From the NCBI RefSeq assembly GCF_017921835.1, contig NZ_JAGEMN010000001.1, positions 551,874-615,873 of the forward strand: 64,000 nt of DNA, written 5' to 3'. The stretch's first letter is position 1, and each line of letters opens with the position of its first letter. Source of the stretch: Sporosarcina sp. 6E9. Its GTDB lineage: Bacteria > Bacillota > Bacilli > Bacillales_A > Planococcaceae. The translations under genes and the position numbers were made by a program. Below, piece after piece: positions 18,180 to 26,708 of this stretch. Below the pieces are notes generated by a model that saw only the letters and a list, made by a program, of their open reading frames with translations, did no database searches and had not been told where the DNA came from.

Positions 18180-18337
18180 GTTGATTGGAGTGGCGGGCGG
18201 AGACTCCCGCGGGAATAGCGAGAAAGGCGAGACCCTGGACTGAGCGCAGCGAGGGAAGCGGCAGGGAAAGATTGAACTATATCTTTCCGCCCTCGACGCT
18301 CGCCCGCAGGAAAGCGCAGCCCGCCACGGAAATCAAC
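18180..18337. repeat. GC-rich dispersed repeat with imperfect terminal inverted repeats (copy 1)
   Basis: A 158-bp element much richer in G+C than its surroundings. It begins gttgattggagtggcgggc and ends with the near-complement gcccgccacggaaatcaac. Internal motifs include gactcccgcggg. A related copy in the opposite orientation is at 62612-62759. I recognise this style from intergenic repeats widespread in Bacillaceae. It encodes no protein and could fold into a cruciform or RNA hairpin. Confidence 0.75.
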
Positions 18338-18351
18338 GGTCTTACTAAAAA

Positions 18352-18385
18352 CGAGTACCCGAATAATGAAACATTCAAGTACTCG
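18352..18385 (-). terminator. Terminator of the free methionine sulfoxide reductase gene
   Basis: On the minus strand, cgagtacttgaa pairs with ttcgggtactcg around an A/T-rich loop and is followed by a T run. The sequence closely resembles the hairpin after the M24 peptidase gene (33912-33943). Confidence 0.75.
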
Positions 18386-18397
18386 CAAAAGTTATTT

Positions 18398-18877
18398 TTA
18401 TAAATGCTTTACCAACTTAGAAACAACCAGTTCAAGTCCCACACGATCTTCCTCAGTAAAACGGTTTAATTCCGGACTGTCAATATCAAGCACACCCAAT
18501 ACGACATCATCTTTAATAATTGGAACAACAATTTCAGAACGTGAAGCAGCGTCACAGACAATATGACCTGGAAACGCATTTACATCCGGTACAACAATCG
18601 ATTCTCTTCTTTCAACAGAAGTTCCGCACACGCCTTTTCCAACCTTAATGCGCACACAAGCCGGAAGTCCTTGGAAAGGCCCGAGAACAAGTTCTCCGTC
18701 CTCCATTAAATAAAACCCAACCCAGTTAATGCGATCGAAAAATTGGTTCAATAAGGCAGAAGCATTACTTAAATTTGCATATAAGTTACTTTCGCCAGTG
18801 AGAAGTGCATCCAATTGGTTGGAAAGTTGCGTATACGCTTTAGAAATCGCATGGTTCGTTTCTACAGTTGAATTCAA
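18398..18877 (-). CDS. Free methionine-(R)-sulfoxide reductase, GAF domain (YtsP type)
   Basis: The 159-residue GAF-fold protein carries the three family cysteines (PACVRIKVGKGVCGTS and HIVCDAASRSEIVVPI), with INWVGFYLMEDGELVLGPFQG typical of fRMsr. It reduces free methionine-R-sulfoxide in the cytoplasm. The start is TTG at 18877, eight bases after AGGAG. The GTG nine bases upstream would overlap the Shine-Dalgarno sequence. A GAF-type YtsP gene lies near rpsD in B. subtilis as well. It faces the methionine gamma-lyase-like gene across a dispersed repeat. Confidence 0.88.
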   Translation of the reverse strand: MNSTVETNHAISKAYTQLSNQLDALLTGESNLYANLSNASALLNQFFDRINWVGFYLMEDGELVLGPFQGLPACVRIKVGKGVCGTSVERRESIVVPDVNAFPGHIVCDAASRSEIVVPIIKDDVVLGVLDIDSPELNRFTEEDRVGLELVVSKLVKHL

Positions 18878-19062
18878 TAAAAACACTCCTATTCAATTAA
18901 TTTATTAAGGTTTAGTATACAATTGTCGGCACGAAAAGACAAAAAACGTAAATCCATTCGACTGAAAAAGAACTTTTATATCATTTTTCGAGTAAATAGT
19001 ATTCAAACGTGATACGATATGGGATAATGTAAGGGTATAGTTAATTGAACAGGAGGACGACG

Positions 19063-20772
19063 ATGAAATACTTAATCATTCCAATTATCGCACTTATAAC
19101 TTTAATAATCATCACCTTCTTATATAGGCGGAAACATATTCGTCAAATCACTAAACTAGAGGAGAAAAAGCTGAGGATTCAACATGAACCTATATTTGAA
19201 GAAATGACAAAAATAAAGCAATTAAATATGACAGGCGAAACAGAAGAGAATTTCGAGCGTTGGCGACATGAGTGGACCGAAGTAATGGACATACATATGA
19301 TTGAAATCGATTCATTATTATTCGATGCCGAAGATTACGTCGATCGATTCCAGTTCGGAAAAGCGACTAAAGTCGAAGGGCAAATTGAAGAGAAAATTCA
19401 GTCCTGCGACAAGCAAATGACTAACATTCTTGCTGAATTAAATGAGCTAGTTGGTAGCGAAGAGAAGAATCGCGTTGAAATGGAACTATTAAAAGAACAG
19501 CATCGCGCTGCACGGAAAAAAGTGTTAGCTCACCAACACTCCTATGGAATGGCGGTTAAACCGCTTGAAGAAGGGCTTGAATCATTTAATCCGAAATTCG
19601 CCGAATACGACGAACTAACTGCAAATGGCAACTACTTACAAGCACGTGAAATTGTTATCGCGCAAAGTGGTAAAGGCGAGTATCTATTTACATTAATTGA
19701 TCGTATCCCATCATTACTTGTTGAGCTTCAAAACAAAATTCCAGCTTCAATCCGTGAACTTCGAATCGGATCGCAAGGAATGGAAGATCAATCCTACTAC
19801 TTGCAACATTTGGAGCTTCCGAAACAATTCAATAAGATTGAAAAGACACTTGAAACATTAATTGGTAAAATAGAAAAGCTTGAAATTGACACCATTCAAT
19901 CAGAAATAGACGCTATCAACGAAAAAATCGATTCATATTACGATGCACTTGAAAATGAAGTCGTAGCAAAACAATTCGTTGATGGTCGTTATATGCTAAT
20001 TGGAGAAAAACTGGCTGATGTTACCAATTTAACGAAAGCCACATATGATGAAGCGGCATTAGTCCAACAGAGTTATCGTTTAAATGAGGAAGATTCAGAA
20101 ATACCCACTGAAGCAATGGAACAACTCGAAAAGTTAAACAAACGTTTTGAATTATTAACAATGCGCATTGAGGACGAAGGTTCAGCTGCGTCAAGTTTAC
20201 AAGAAGAATTGAAATCGATTGAGTCCGAACTAGATCAAATCGCCATTACCAGAGAAAGTTTTGCAGAACGGATTAAGAGCTTGCGAATCGACGAAAACAC
20301 TGTGCGTAAAGAACTTGATCGGTTAACAAAGAAATTACAAGATGTCGAACGTTCTCTTTATAAAGGAAATATTCCTGGAATTCCTGATGAAATGGACGCG
20401 CGCTTGGAAGAAGCTGAAGAGCAAATCTATATCGTTAACCAAAGTTTGGAAGAAGTTCCTTTAAATATGAATTTAGTCAATAATTATTTAGAGAACGCAA
20501 AGCAATCAGTAGATATTGTTAGTGATAAAGTACGTGAACTTTTGGAAAATGTCATGCTTATAGAACGGATAATCCAATATGGAAACCGTTATCGAACATC
20601 AAACCAAGAAGTACATAGACGCCTGTTAGAAGCCGAGAATTCCTTCAGAGAGTTCCGTTATGAAAAAGCGCTTGAGGAAGCTGCGACTGCTGTAGAGGAT
20701 GTTGAACCTGGCGCGATGAATCGAATTGAAGAACTTGTACAAGAAAATAATTTAAATGAAGTTGTGAAGTAA
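19063..20772 (+). CDS. ezrA: Septation ring formation regulator EzrA
   Basis: EzrA is a membrane-anchored spectrin-like regulator of FtsZ ring placement. The 569-residue product has a short extracellular start, one membrane helix (residues 2-22), the basic stop RRKHIR, and then long helical coiled coils to the end. The family is about 562 residues. Conserved features include FEEMTKIKQLNMTGETEENFERWR and the C-terminal region LLEAENSFREFRYEKALEEA. ATG at 19063 follows AGGAGG; the in-frame TTG six codons earlier precedes that site. A hairpin (agccacc with ggtggct) follows the stop. Confidence 0.94.
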   Translation: MKYLIIPIIALITLIIITFLYRRKHIRQITKLEEKKLRIQHEPIFEEMTKIKQLNMTGETEENFERWRHEWTEVMDIHMIEIDSLLFDAEDYVDRFQFGKATKVEGQIEEKIQSCDKQMTNILAELNELVGSEEKNRVEMELLKEQHRAARKKVLAHQHSYGMAVKPLEEGLESFNPKFAEYDELTANGNYLQAREIVIAQSGKGEYLFTLIDRIPSLLVELQNKIPASIRELRIGSQGMEDQSYYLQHLELPKQFNKIEKTLETLIGKIEKLEIDTIQSEIDAINEKIDSYYDALENEVVAKQFVDGRYMLIGEKLADVTNLTKATYDEAALVQQSYRLNEEDSEIPTEAMEQLEKLNKRFELLTMRIEDEGSAASSLQEELKSIESELDQIAITRESFAERIKSLRIDENTVRKELDRLTKKLQDVERSLYKGNIPGIPDEMDARLEEAEEQIYIVNQSLEEVPLNMNLVNNYLENAKQSVDIVSDKVRELLENVMLIERIIQYGNRYRTSNQEVHRRLLEAENSFREFRYEKALEEAATAVEDVEPGAMNRIEELVQENNLNEVVK

Positions 20773-20775
20773 CTC

Positions 20776-20812
20776 AGCCACCGCACACTTATCTGTTGTG
20801 CAGGTGGCTTTG
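20776..20812 (+). terminator. Hairpin after ezrA, probable terminator
   Basis: gccaccgcaca pairs with tgtgcaggtggc around a short loop. The T tract that follows is weak (tttgtc). Confidence 0.55.
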
Positions 20813-20874
20813 TCACGAATAGAAGTGAATAACTGTCCAGAATCTGGGCAAATAAAAATAAGGAATGGTTTTTC

Positions 20875-22020
20875 ATGATTTATTTAGATAATAGTGCAAC
20901 GACGGCTCCAAACGAGGAAGTGCTATCATCTTTTATCAAAGTGAATAAAAGATTTTATGCAAACGCAGCATCATTACACCTTGCTGGGAAAGAAGCGGAA
21001 GCACTTCTTGACAGGTCGCGCGAACAAATACTGTCGATCATTGGTGCGCCTGACGGTCAGGTGATTTATACTTCGGGCGGAACAGAAGCGAATAATTTAG
21101 CGCTATTAGGATTTGCGCGTAAATATAAATCTAAGGGAAACCATATTATTACGACGTCAATTGAACATCCTTCAATTATGAATGCTGCTAAACAACTTGA
21201 AAGAGAAGGATTTATTGTCGATTATTTATCGGTTAATGAATTCGGCATGATTTCATTGGATGAATTGACCGAAAAACTCAGAGATGATACTACAGTTGTA
21301 AGCATTATGCATGTAAATAATGAAATTGGAACAATTCAACCTATTGAAGAGTGCGCAAAAATTATTAAACAGCATTCTCGTGCAATATTTCATTCTGACA
21401 CGGTTCAAAGTATGGGAAATTTACCAATTTCAATGGCTAAGATAGGTCTAGATGCAATTACAGTATCTGCGCATAAATTTCATGGATTAAAAAACTCTGG
21501 TGCATTAATCACGCGTAAAGGTCTTCTTCCAGAATCGATAAACTTTGGCGGCGGACAAGAATTAGGTGTCCGTAGTGGAACAGTTTCTGTCCCTGATGCG
21601 GCAGCACTTGCATTAGCTATGCGGCTCACAACCGAGAAAAATATGGCTGCAAATTATTCCAACTGGCGACAACGTTTGGTGAATTATATAAAAGATACAA
21701 AAGACGTCCTCATACTCGCGGAAAAAAATAGCGCACCCCATATATTATCAATCGCCTTTTTTAGAATTAGAGGGGAAGTCGCTGTGAATCATTTTCAAGA
21801 AAATGGGATTACTGTTTCTACATCCAGTGCTTGTTCATCAAAAAACGGACAAGCGGGACATGTAATTGATGCGATTCGATTAACTGAACCGTATAAACAA
21901 GGCGTCATTCGCATTAGTTTCGGCGAAAATAATGAATTATCCGATGTGGTGAAATTTGAAGAAGTATTTTCTAGTTTCGCCCGTATTTTACAGAGGGGGA
22001 AGTCAAATGAAATGGAATGA
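20875..22020 (+). CDS. Cysteine desulfurase (NifS/IscS family), partner of ThiI
   Basis: A PLP enzyme that moves sulfur from cysteine to a persulfide. The 381-residue product has the N-terminal MIYLDNSATT, YTSGGTEANNLAL, the PLP lysine motif SAHKFHG and the catalytic cysteine loop SSACSSKNG. The gene overlaps thiI by 14 bases. This NifZ-ThiI pair supplies sulfur for 4-thiouridine in tRNA, and perhaps thiazole, in B. subtilis, rather than for general Fe-S assembly. AAGGAATGG precedes the start at a somewhat long spacing. Confidence 0.93.
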   Translation: MIYLDNSATTAPNEEVLSSFIKVNKRFYANAASLHLAGKEAEALLDRSREQILSIIGAPDGQVIYTSGGTEANNLALLGFARKYKSKGNHIITTSIEHPSIMNAAKQLEREGFIVDYLSVNEFGMISLDELTEKLRDDTTVVSIMHVNNEIGTIQPIEECAKIIKQHSRAIFHSDTVQSMGNLPISMAKIGLDAITVSAHKFHGLKNSGALITRKGLLPESINFGGGQELGVRSGTVSVPDAAALALAMRLTTEKNMAANYSNWRQRLVNYIKDTKDVLILAEKNSAPHILSIAFFRIRGEVAVNHFQENGITVSTSSACSSKNGQAGHVIDAIRLTEPYKQGVIRISFGENNELSDVVKFEEVFSSFARILQRGKSNEME

Positions 22021-23209
22021 GTTATTAATTCGTTACGGTGAACTTTCATTAAAAGGGAGAAATCGTAAATATTTTATTCGAAAGTTAAAAAATAATATAG
22101 AAACGGCCTTAAGTGATTTAAGTTCATTTGAAATTAAATCTGAACGTGACCGTATGTTTCTCTACGCCGACGGACAGGATGATATGGAAGAAGCGATAAA
22201 ACGATTGCCGTTCGTTTTCGGGATCCAATCATTCAGTCCAGTTGCGAAATGTTCAGCAACTATGGAAGATATTTTGAAAACAGCACTTGATGTTGTTGGT
22301 TCAGGTGAAACAAAAGGTAAAACATTTAAAGTTGAAATTAGAAGGACTGACAAATCATTTCCTTTTGTAACAAATGAATTGCAACAAAAAATTGGTTCGC
22401 ATGTACTTCGGAACTTCCCGGAACTTACCGTGCAAATGAAAAACCCAGATATCCTATTATTTGTAGATATTCGACTAGAAGGGGCATTCCTGACGTCCAA
22501 AGTCTATCCGGGTGCTGGGGGAATGCCGGTTGGGTCTAATGGAAGATCACTTCTTATGTTATCAGGTGGCATTGACAGTCCTGTAGCTGGTTATTTACTG
22601 ATGAAACGCGGTGTTGCAATTGACGCGATTCACTTTGAAAGTCCGCCGTTTACAAGTGAACTTGCAAAACAAAAAGTAATTGACCTTGCTGAAAAATTAA
22701 GTTCATTCGGCGCTTCAGTTAAGCTTCATGTAATACCTTTTACCGAACTCCAACAATTAATTGTGAACAAAATTCCAGATGGTGAGTTAATGACAACAAC
22801 TCGAAGAATAATGATGCAAATCGCTGATAAAGTCCGAGTTGAAGCTGATGCCCTTGGTATAATTTCGGGTGAAAGCCTGGGCCAAGTAGCTAGTCAGACG
22901 CTCGATAGCTTAACCGCTATTAACGCGGTCACGTCAACACCTGTTTTACGCCCGTTAATTTCATTTGATAAGCTTGAAATTATCGATTTAGCAACCAAAA
23001 TTGGCACATATGACATTTCCATTCGTCCCTATGAAGATTGTTGTACAATTTTTACGCCAGCTAAACCTAAAACAAAACCGAAGTTAGAGAAGGTTAGGCA
23101 CTACGAAAGCTTCGTCGATTTTGATCCATTAATTGAAGCTGCAATTAAGGAACGAAAAATTTATAATTTACCACGACAAGAGAAAGACGTGTTTGCAGAC
23201 TTTCTATAA
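22007..23209 (+). CDS. thiI: tRNA 4-thiouridine synthase ThiI (no rhodanese domain)
   Basis: A 400-residue protein with an N-terminal ferredoxin-like domain (MKWNELLIRYGELSLKGRN), a THUMP RNA-binding domain (about 60-165) and the PP-loop pyrophosphatase domain with SGGIDSPVAGYLLMKRG. It ends at the PP-loop domain; the C-terminal rhodanese domain of the E. coli enzyme is absent, as is usual in Bacillus. Sulfur therefore comes directly from the adjacent cysteine desulfurase. The start at 22007, behind AGAGGGGGA, overlaps the upstream gene and is translationally coupled. Confidence 0.95.
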   Translation: MKWNELLIRYGELSLKGRNRKYFIRKLKNNIETALSDLSSFEIKSERDRMFLYADGQDDMEEAIKRLPFVFGIQSFSPVAKCSATMEDILKTALDVVGSGETKGKTFKVEIRRTDKSFPFVTNELQQKIGSHVLRNFPELTVQMKNPDILLFVDIRLEGAFLTSKVYPGAGGMPVGSNGRSLLMLSGGIDSPVAGYLLMKRGVAIDAIHFESPPFTSELAKQKVIDLAEKLSSFGASVKLHVIPFTELQQLIVNKIPDGELMTTTRRIMMQIADKVRVEADALGIISGESLGQVASQTLDSLTAINAVTSTPVLRPLISFDKLEIIDLATKIGTYDISIRPYEDCCTIFTPAKPKTKPKLEKVRHYESFVDFDPLIEAAIKERKIYNLPRQEKDVFADFL

Positions 23210-23268
23210 TAAGCTTGTCCATTTTTTAGTTGGTTTTTTTAATGAATAAATTACCATTAAATTGTTGC

Positions 23269-23297
23269 GCATGATTTTCTCATTCCGGTGCATTCTA
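23269..23297 (+). promoter_or_regulatory. Candidate SigG promoter of the first SASP gene
   Basis: GCATG (23269-23273) and CATTCTA (23291-23297) are spaced 17 bases. They match the forespore SigG boxes GHATR and CATWHTA. The same promoter recurs before the second SASP gene. Confidence 0.7.
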
Positions 23298-23320
23298 TAT
23301 TTCACAAGGAGGTGTTAGTC

Positions 23321-23524
23321 ATGCCAAACAACAACAGCGGGAACTCAAACCAACTTCTAGTACCAGGAGTTAGACAGGCACTCGATCAAATGAAAAATGA
23401 AATCGCTTCAGAATTCGGTGTTCAAATGGGACCAGATACGACATCGCGTGCCAACGGATCCGTCGGCGGAGAAATTACAAAGCGATTAGTCCGTCAAGCC
23501 CAGTCACAAATGAGCGGGAAATAA
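23321..23524 (+). CDS. Alpha/beta-type small acid-soluble spore protein (copy 1)
   Basis: A 67-residue DNA-coating protein of dormant spores. It has the conserved core [23 protein letters not shown], which includes the GPR germination-protease cleavage region (NEIASEFG), and the second helix [16 protein letters not shown]. The start at MPNNNSG follows AAGGAGGTG; the upstream in-frame codons belong to the promoter region. It lies next to thiI, like sspA in B. subtilis, and is duplicated with its promoter and terminator immediately downstream. Confidence 0.96.
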   Translation: MPNNNSGNSNQLLVPGVRQALDQMKNEIASEFGVQMGPDTTSRANGSVGGEITKRLVRQAQSQMSGK

Positions 23525-23545
23525 AACTAATAAAAAATTAAATGA

Positions 23546-23580
23546 GAGTCGTTCCGGAATTTATTCCGGGGCGGCTTTTA
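23546..23580 (+). terminator. Terminator of SASP copy 1
   Basis: gtcgttccggaa (23548-23559) pairs with ttccggggcggc (23564-23575), then ttttaaag. Confidence 0.88.
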
Positions 23581-23624
23581 AAGTTTTTGTGGATCATTTT
23601 CTATAAATATTTATCAAATGTTGT

Positions 23625-23653
23625 GCATGATTTTTTCATTTCGGTGCATTCTA
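23625..23653 (+). promoter_or_regulatory. Candidate SigG promoter of the second SASP gene
   Basis: GCATG (23625-23629), 17 bases, CATTCTA (23647-23653). The run from here through the Shine-Dalgarno sequence is nearly identical to the first SASP promoter. Confidence 0.7.
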
Positions 23654-23676
23654 TATTTCACAAGGAGGTGTTAGTC

Positions 23677-23883
23677 ATGCCAAACAGTGGTGGTAACTCA
23701 AACCAACTTCTAGTACCAGGTGTAAAACAGGCAATTGATCAAATGAAAAACGAAATCGCATCAGAGTTCGGAGTTCAACTGGGACCAGATTCGACATCGC
23801 GTGCCAACGGATCCGTCGGCGGAGAAATTACAAAGCGATTAGTCCGTCAAGCCCAATCACAAATGAACGGACAACAATACTAA
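23677..23883 (+). CDS. Alpha/beta-type small acid-soluble spore protein (copy 2)
   Basis: A 68-residue paralogue of the preceding gene. It differs mainly at the N-terminus (MPNSGGNSN), at a few core positions (KQAIDQ, QLGPDS) and at the C-terminus (NGQQY). The GPR site and both helices are kept. The 45-codon upstream extension of the open frame runs through the promoter and is not coding. Near-identical third codon positions in the second half suggest a recent duplication or gene conversion. Confidence 0.96.
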   Translation: MPNSGGNSNQLLVPGVKQAIDQMKNEIASEFGVQLGPDSTSRANGSVGGEITKRLVRQAQSQMNGQQY

Positions 23884-23898
23884 TAATTTATAAAATGA

Positions 23899-23934
23899 AA
23901 GCCGTCTCGGAATTTATTCCGAGGCGGTTTTTAA
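23899..23934 (+). terminator. Terminator of SASP copy 2
   Basis: gccgtctcggaa (23901-23912) pairs with ttccgaggcggt (23917-23928), then T. It is homologous to the terminator of copy 1. Confidence 0.9.
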
Positions 23935-23997
23935 AGTTTTTTTGAAATATCTAGCTACTCTTAGTATACTTAGATTATTACGAAGGGGGGAAATATT

Positions 23998-25566
23998 ATG
24001 AATCGAGAACAACTAGTTGCACCTGAACAATATAATCTTGTGAGTGAGTTTGAAAAGTATGCAAAAAATGAAAGCTTAAAAGCCCTTATTTACATAAACT
24101 CAAAAGGTGAAAAGAAAGAAATTACTTATGCAGCGCTCATGAATTTAGCCAATCAAGCCGCGAACGTGTTTATGGAGAATGGGCTGAACAAGGGTGATGT
24201 CGTGTTAGTCATGGTGCCTCGTTTAATCGAAGCATACGTTACGTATATAGGTGCGTTAAAAGCAGGTCTAGTTGTAATCCCAAGTTCCGAAATGCTAAGA
24301 CCTTCGGACATTGATTATCGTTTGGTCCATAGTAATGCGAAGGCAATCGTTTCGTATGATGCATTTTCAAGTCAATTTAGTGAAGTAGAAAATATGGATG
24401 GTGTTCAACACTTCGTTATTGGAAAAGCAAATAACGATGAAAAATCGTTAACAGATTTATTAAAACTGGCCTCAACTGATTTTGCGCAACCAGAAACCAA
24501 AAGCTCGGATATGGCATTCCTATCCTATACTTCAGGAACAACAGGAGCGCCAAAGGGTGTTGTACATACACATGCTTGGGCCTACGCCCATTTAAGAACG
24601 ACCGGAGCGAGTTGGCTTGGTATTGAAAAGAACGACGTCGTGTGGGCAACTGCGGCACCAGGATGGCAAAAATGGATTTGGACACCATTTCTTTCTGTTC
24701 TTGGGAGCGGTGCTACTGGATTGGTTTATGACGGCAAGTTCGATGCAGAAACGTATTTTACATTAATTAAAGAAAACAATGTTAATGTCTTATGTTGCAC
24801 ACCGACTGAATACCGCTTCATGGCCATTGTAGAAAATCTGAGTAGTCATGATTTATCATCGATTCGAAACGCTGTATCTGCGGGCGAACCGCTAAACCAG
24901 GAAGTCGTTAATACATTCCAAGATAATTTTTCATTGGAAGTGAGAGACGGTTATGGACAAACCGAAAATACTTTACTTGTCGGAACGATGGTCGGCATGG
25001 AAGCGAGAGCGGGCTCAATGGGTAAACCAACACCCGGGAATCGAGTGGAAATTATCGATGATCAAGGAAAACCGGCAGCTGTAGGTGAGGTAGGCGACAT
25101 TGCGGTTCATGTATCGACACCAGCTTTGTTTAAGGAATATTTAAACGATCCTGAAAGAACGAGCATGCAATTTCGCGGAGATTATTACGTGACAGGCGAC
25201 CGTGCAAAAATGGACGAAGATGGCTATTTTTGGTTCGAAGGACGCGGCGACGACATCATCATTAGTTCCGGTTACACGATTGGACCATTTGAGGTAGAAG
25301 AAGCATTGCTGCAACATAAAGCCATAAAAGAATGCGCAGTCGTAGCAAGCCCAGATGCAACACGAGGAAACATTGTAAAAGCCTTCATTGTCCTGCGGGA
25401 CCCAAGCAGAAAAAACGAAGAGGGCCTTGCAAAAGAAATTCAAGACCATGTAAAATCACTAACCGCGCCATATAAATACCCGCGTAAAATCGAATTCATC
25501 GACGAGATGCCAAAAACAGCATCAGGTAAAATTATGAGGGTTGAACTACGTAAAAAAGAGCAATAA
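23998..25566 (+). CDS. AMP-forming acyl-CoA synthetase (YtcI/MbcS type)
   Basis: A 522-residue ANL-superfamily ligase that adenylates a short carboxylic acid and forms its CoA ester. All core motifs are intact: the ATP loop YTSGTTGAPKG, the GYGQTEN Mg-site motif, DGYFWFEGRGDDIIISSGYTIGPFE and the acylation lysine in KTASGKIMR. It matches YtcI, which sits next to sspA in B. subtilis and is related to branched short-chain acyl-CoA synthetase MbcS. Exact substrate (acetate, propionate, methylbutyrate) cannot be read from the sequence. It contrasts with AcsA in this window, whose equivalent motifs are altered. Confidence 0.88.
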   Translation: MNREQLVAPEQYNLVSEFEKYAKNESLKALIYINSKGEKKEITYAALMNLANQAANVFMENGLNKGDVVLVMVPRLIEAYVTYIGALKAGLVVIPSSEMLRPSDIDYRLVHSNAKAIVSYDAFSSQFSEVENMDGVQHFVIGKANNDEKSLTDLLKLASTDFAQPETKSSDMAFLSYTSGTTGAPKGVVHTHAWAYAHLRTTGASWLGIEKNDVVWATAAPGWQKWIWTPFLSVLGSGATGLVYDGKFDAETYFTLIKENNVNVLCCTPTEYRFMAIVENLSSHDLSSIRNAVSAGEPLNQEVVNTFQDNFSLEVRDGYGQTENTLLVGTMVGMEARAGSMGKPTPGNRVEIIDDQGKPAAVGEVGDIAVHVSTPALFKEYLNDPERTSMQFRGDYYVTGDRAKMDEDGYFWFEGRGDDIIISSGYTIGPFEVEEALLQHKAIKECAVVASPDATRGNIVKAFIVLRDPSRKNEEGLAKEIQDHVKSLTAPYKYPRKIEFIDEMPKTASGKIMRVELRKKEQ

Positions 25567-25649
25567 TTTCTGGTTGCTATTGAGGCTATGGGGAAAGTCG
25601 TAGTGGAGGATGGCAATAGTGGATTTCATAACGCGAGGTGAATGGTCAA

Positions 25650-26555
25650 ATGGGAAATGAGAAAAGTGGCATCCTGTTGGCTATTTCTTCTTATTTAATA
25701 TGGGGTATATTACCGGTGTATTGGAAAAGCATCGACAACGTACCAAGTGCGGAAATATTAGTCAGTCGTGTTGTTTGGGCTTTTATTTCAACACTGTTGC
25801 TTATATTACTTTTGAAAAACGGTCGATACTTATTTGAAGATATTAAAAAGCTTTGGAAATCCCAGCTCAACTTTTGGTTGCTATTTCTGGCCTCAGTCTT
25901 AATTTCTGGGAACTGGTTTCTTTACATATGGGCCGTTAATAACGGCTACCTTGTTCAAACAAGCCTTGGTTATTATATAAACCCATTAATTTCAGTCTTG
26001 CTAGGCGTCTTTTTCTTGAAAGAGAAGCTCTCTAATGCCCAAAAAGTTGCATTTATCCTTGCAACTATTGGTGTTTTCATCCTAACATTTTCTTATGGCC
26101 AATTTCCGTGGCTTTCTTTCGTGCTTGCCATAAGTTTTGCTGTATATGGGCTACTAAAGAAACAAATTAAATTAGACGCATTGCGCGGACTGACAATTGA
26201 AACGTTCTTTATTACGCCACTTGCTTTAAGTTATTACGTTTGGTTATTCCTAGACAACCAAGCAGTTTTTCTTCATTCAGATGTTAAAACAGATACATTA
26301 CTCATCTTTACAGGTGTAGCAACAGCGCTACCCCTCGTATTGTTTGCAAAAGGCGCACAAAGAATTCCCTTATATATGGTAGGGTTTTTACAATTTATCG
26401 CACCCACCATGATGCTGTTTCTTGGTGTAATCATTTATAAAGAAAGCTTTGGCCAAGTTGACTTAATTTCGTTTATATTCATTTGGATTGGATTGATTCT
26501 GTTCACATATTCGAAAGTAATTGAAATGGTGAAGATGAAAAAAGCCGCCATATAA
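25650..26555 (+). CDS. rarD: EamA-family transporter RarD
   Basis: A 301-residue integral membrane protein with about ten hydrophobic helices in two DMT repeats. The RarD signature is at the N-terminus (GILLAISSYLIWGILPVYWK), with NWFLYIWAVNNGYLVQTSLGYYINPL in the middle. RarD proteins are named from chloramphenicol sensitivity in Pseudomonas; the substrate is unknown. The ATG at 25650 is 8 bases after GAGGTGA; the GTG at 25638 is part of that ribosome binding site. A terminator follows at once, then a dispersed repeat. Confidence 0.9.
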   Translation: MGNEKSGILLAISSYLIWGILPVYWKSIDNVPSAEILVSRVVWAFISTLLLILLLKNGRYLFEDIKKLWKSQLNFWLLFLASVLISGNWFLYIWAVNNGYLVQTSLGYYINPLISVLLGVFFLKEKLSNAQKVAFILATIGVFILTFSYGQFPWLSFVLAISFAVYGLLKKQIKLDALRGLTIETFFITPLALSYYVWLFLDNQAVFLHSDVKTDTLLIFTGVATALPLVLFAKGAQRIPLYMVGFLQFIAPTMMLFLGVIIYKESFGQVDLISFIFIWIGLILFTYSKVIEMVKMKKAAI

Positions 26556-26569
26556 TTGGACGGCTTTTT
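26538..26569 (+). terminator. Terminator after rarD
   Basis: aaaaagccgcca pairs with tggacggcttttt with one bulged A. Confidence 0.85.
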
Positions 26570-26573
26570 CTCA

Positions 26574-26697
26574 TCTAGCTCCAGGCGCCAGCCCCTCGGG
26601 TCATAAGCAATCGTGCTGGGAAGAATTGAACTGCGTTCTTCCTTGGCGAATATCGCCATGTCGCACGGTATGCCTGTCGGGGAAAAACGGCGCACTG
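26574..26697. repeat. Dispersed intergenic repeat of the Bacillales ctagctccagg type
   Basis: A GC-rich segment begins ctagctccaggcgccagccc, with ctcggg next, and ends tgcctgtcgggg followed by ggcgcactg. The ends are partly complementary (ggcgcc/ggcgc, cccc/gggg), and an internal ggaagaa...ttcttcc inverted repeat adds a hairpin. I recognise this style from Bacillus and Sporosarcina intergenic spaces. It encodes no protein and separates convergent rarD and nadK. Confidence 0.65.
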
Positions 26698-26708
26698 TAA
26701 TTTTTGTT

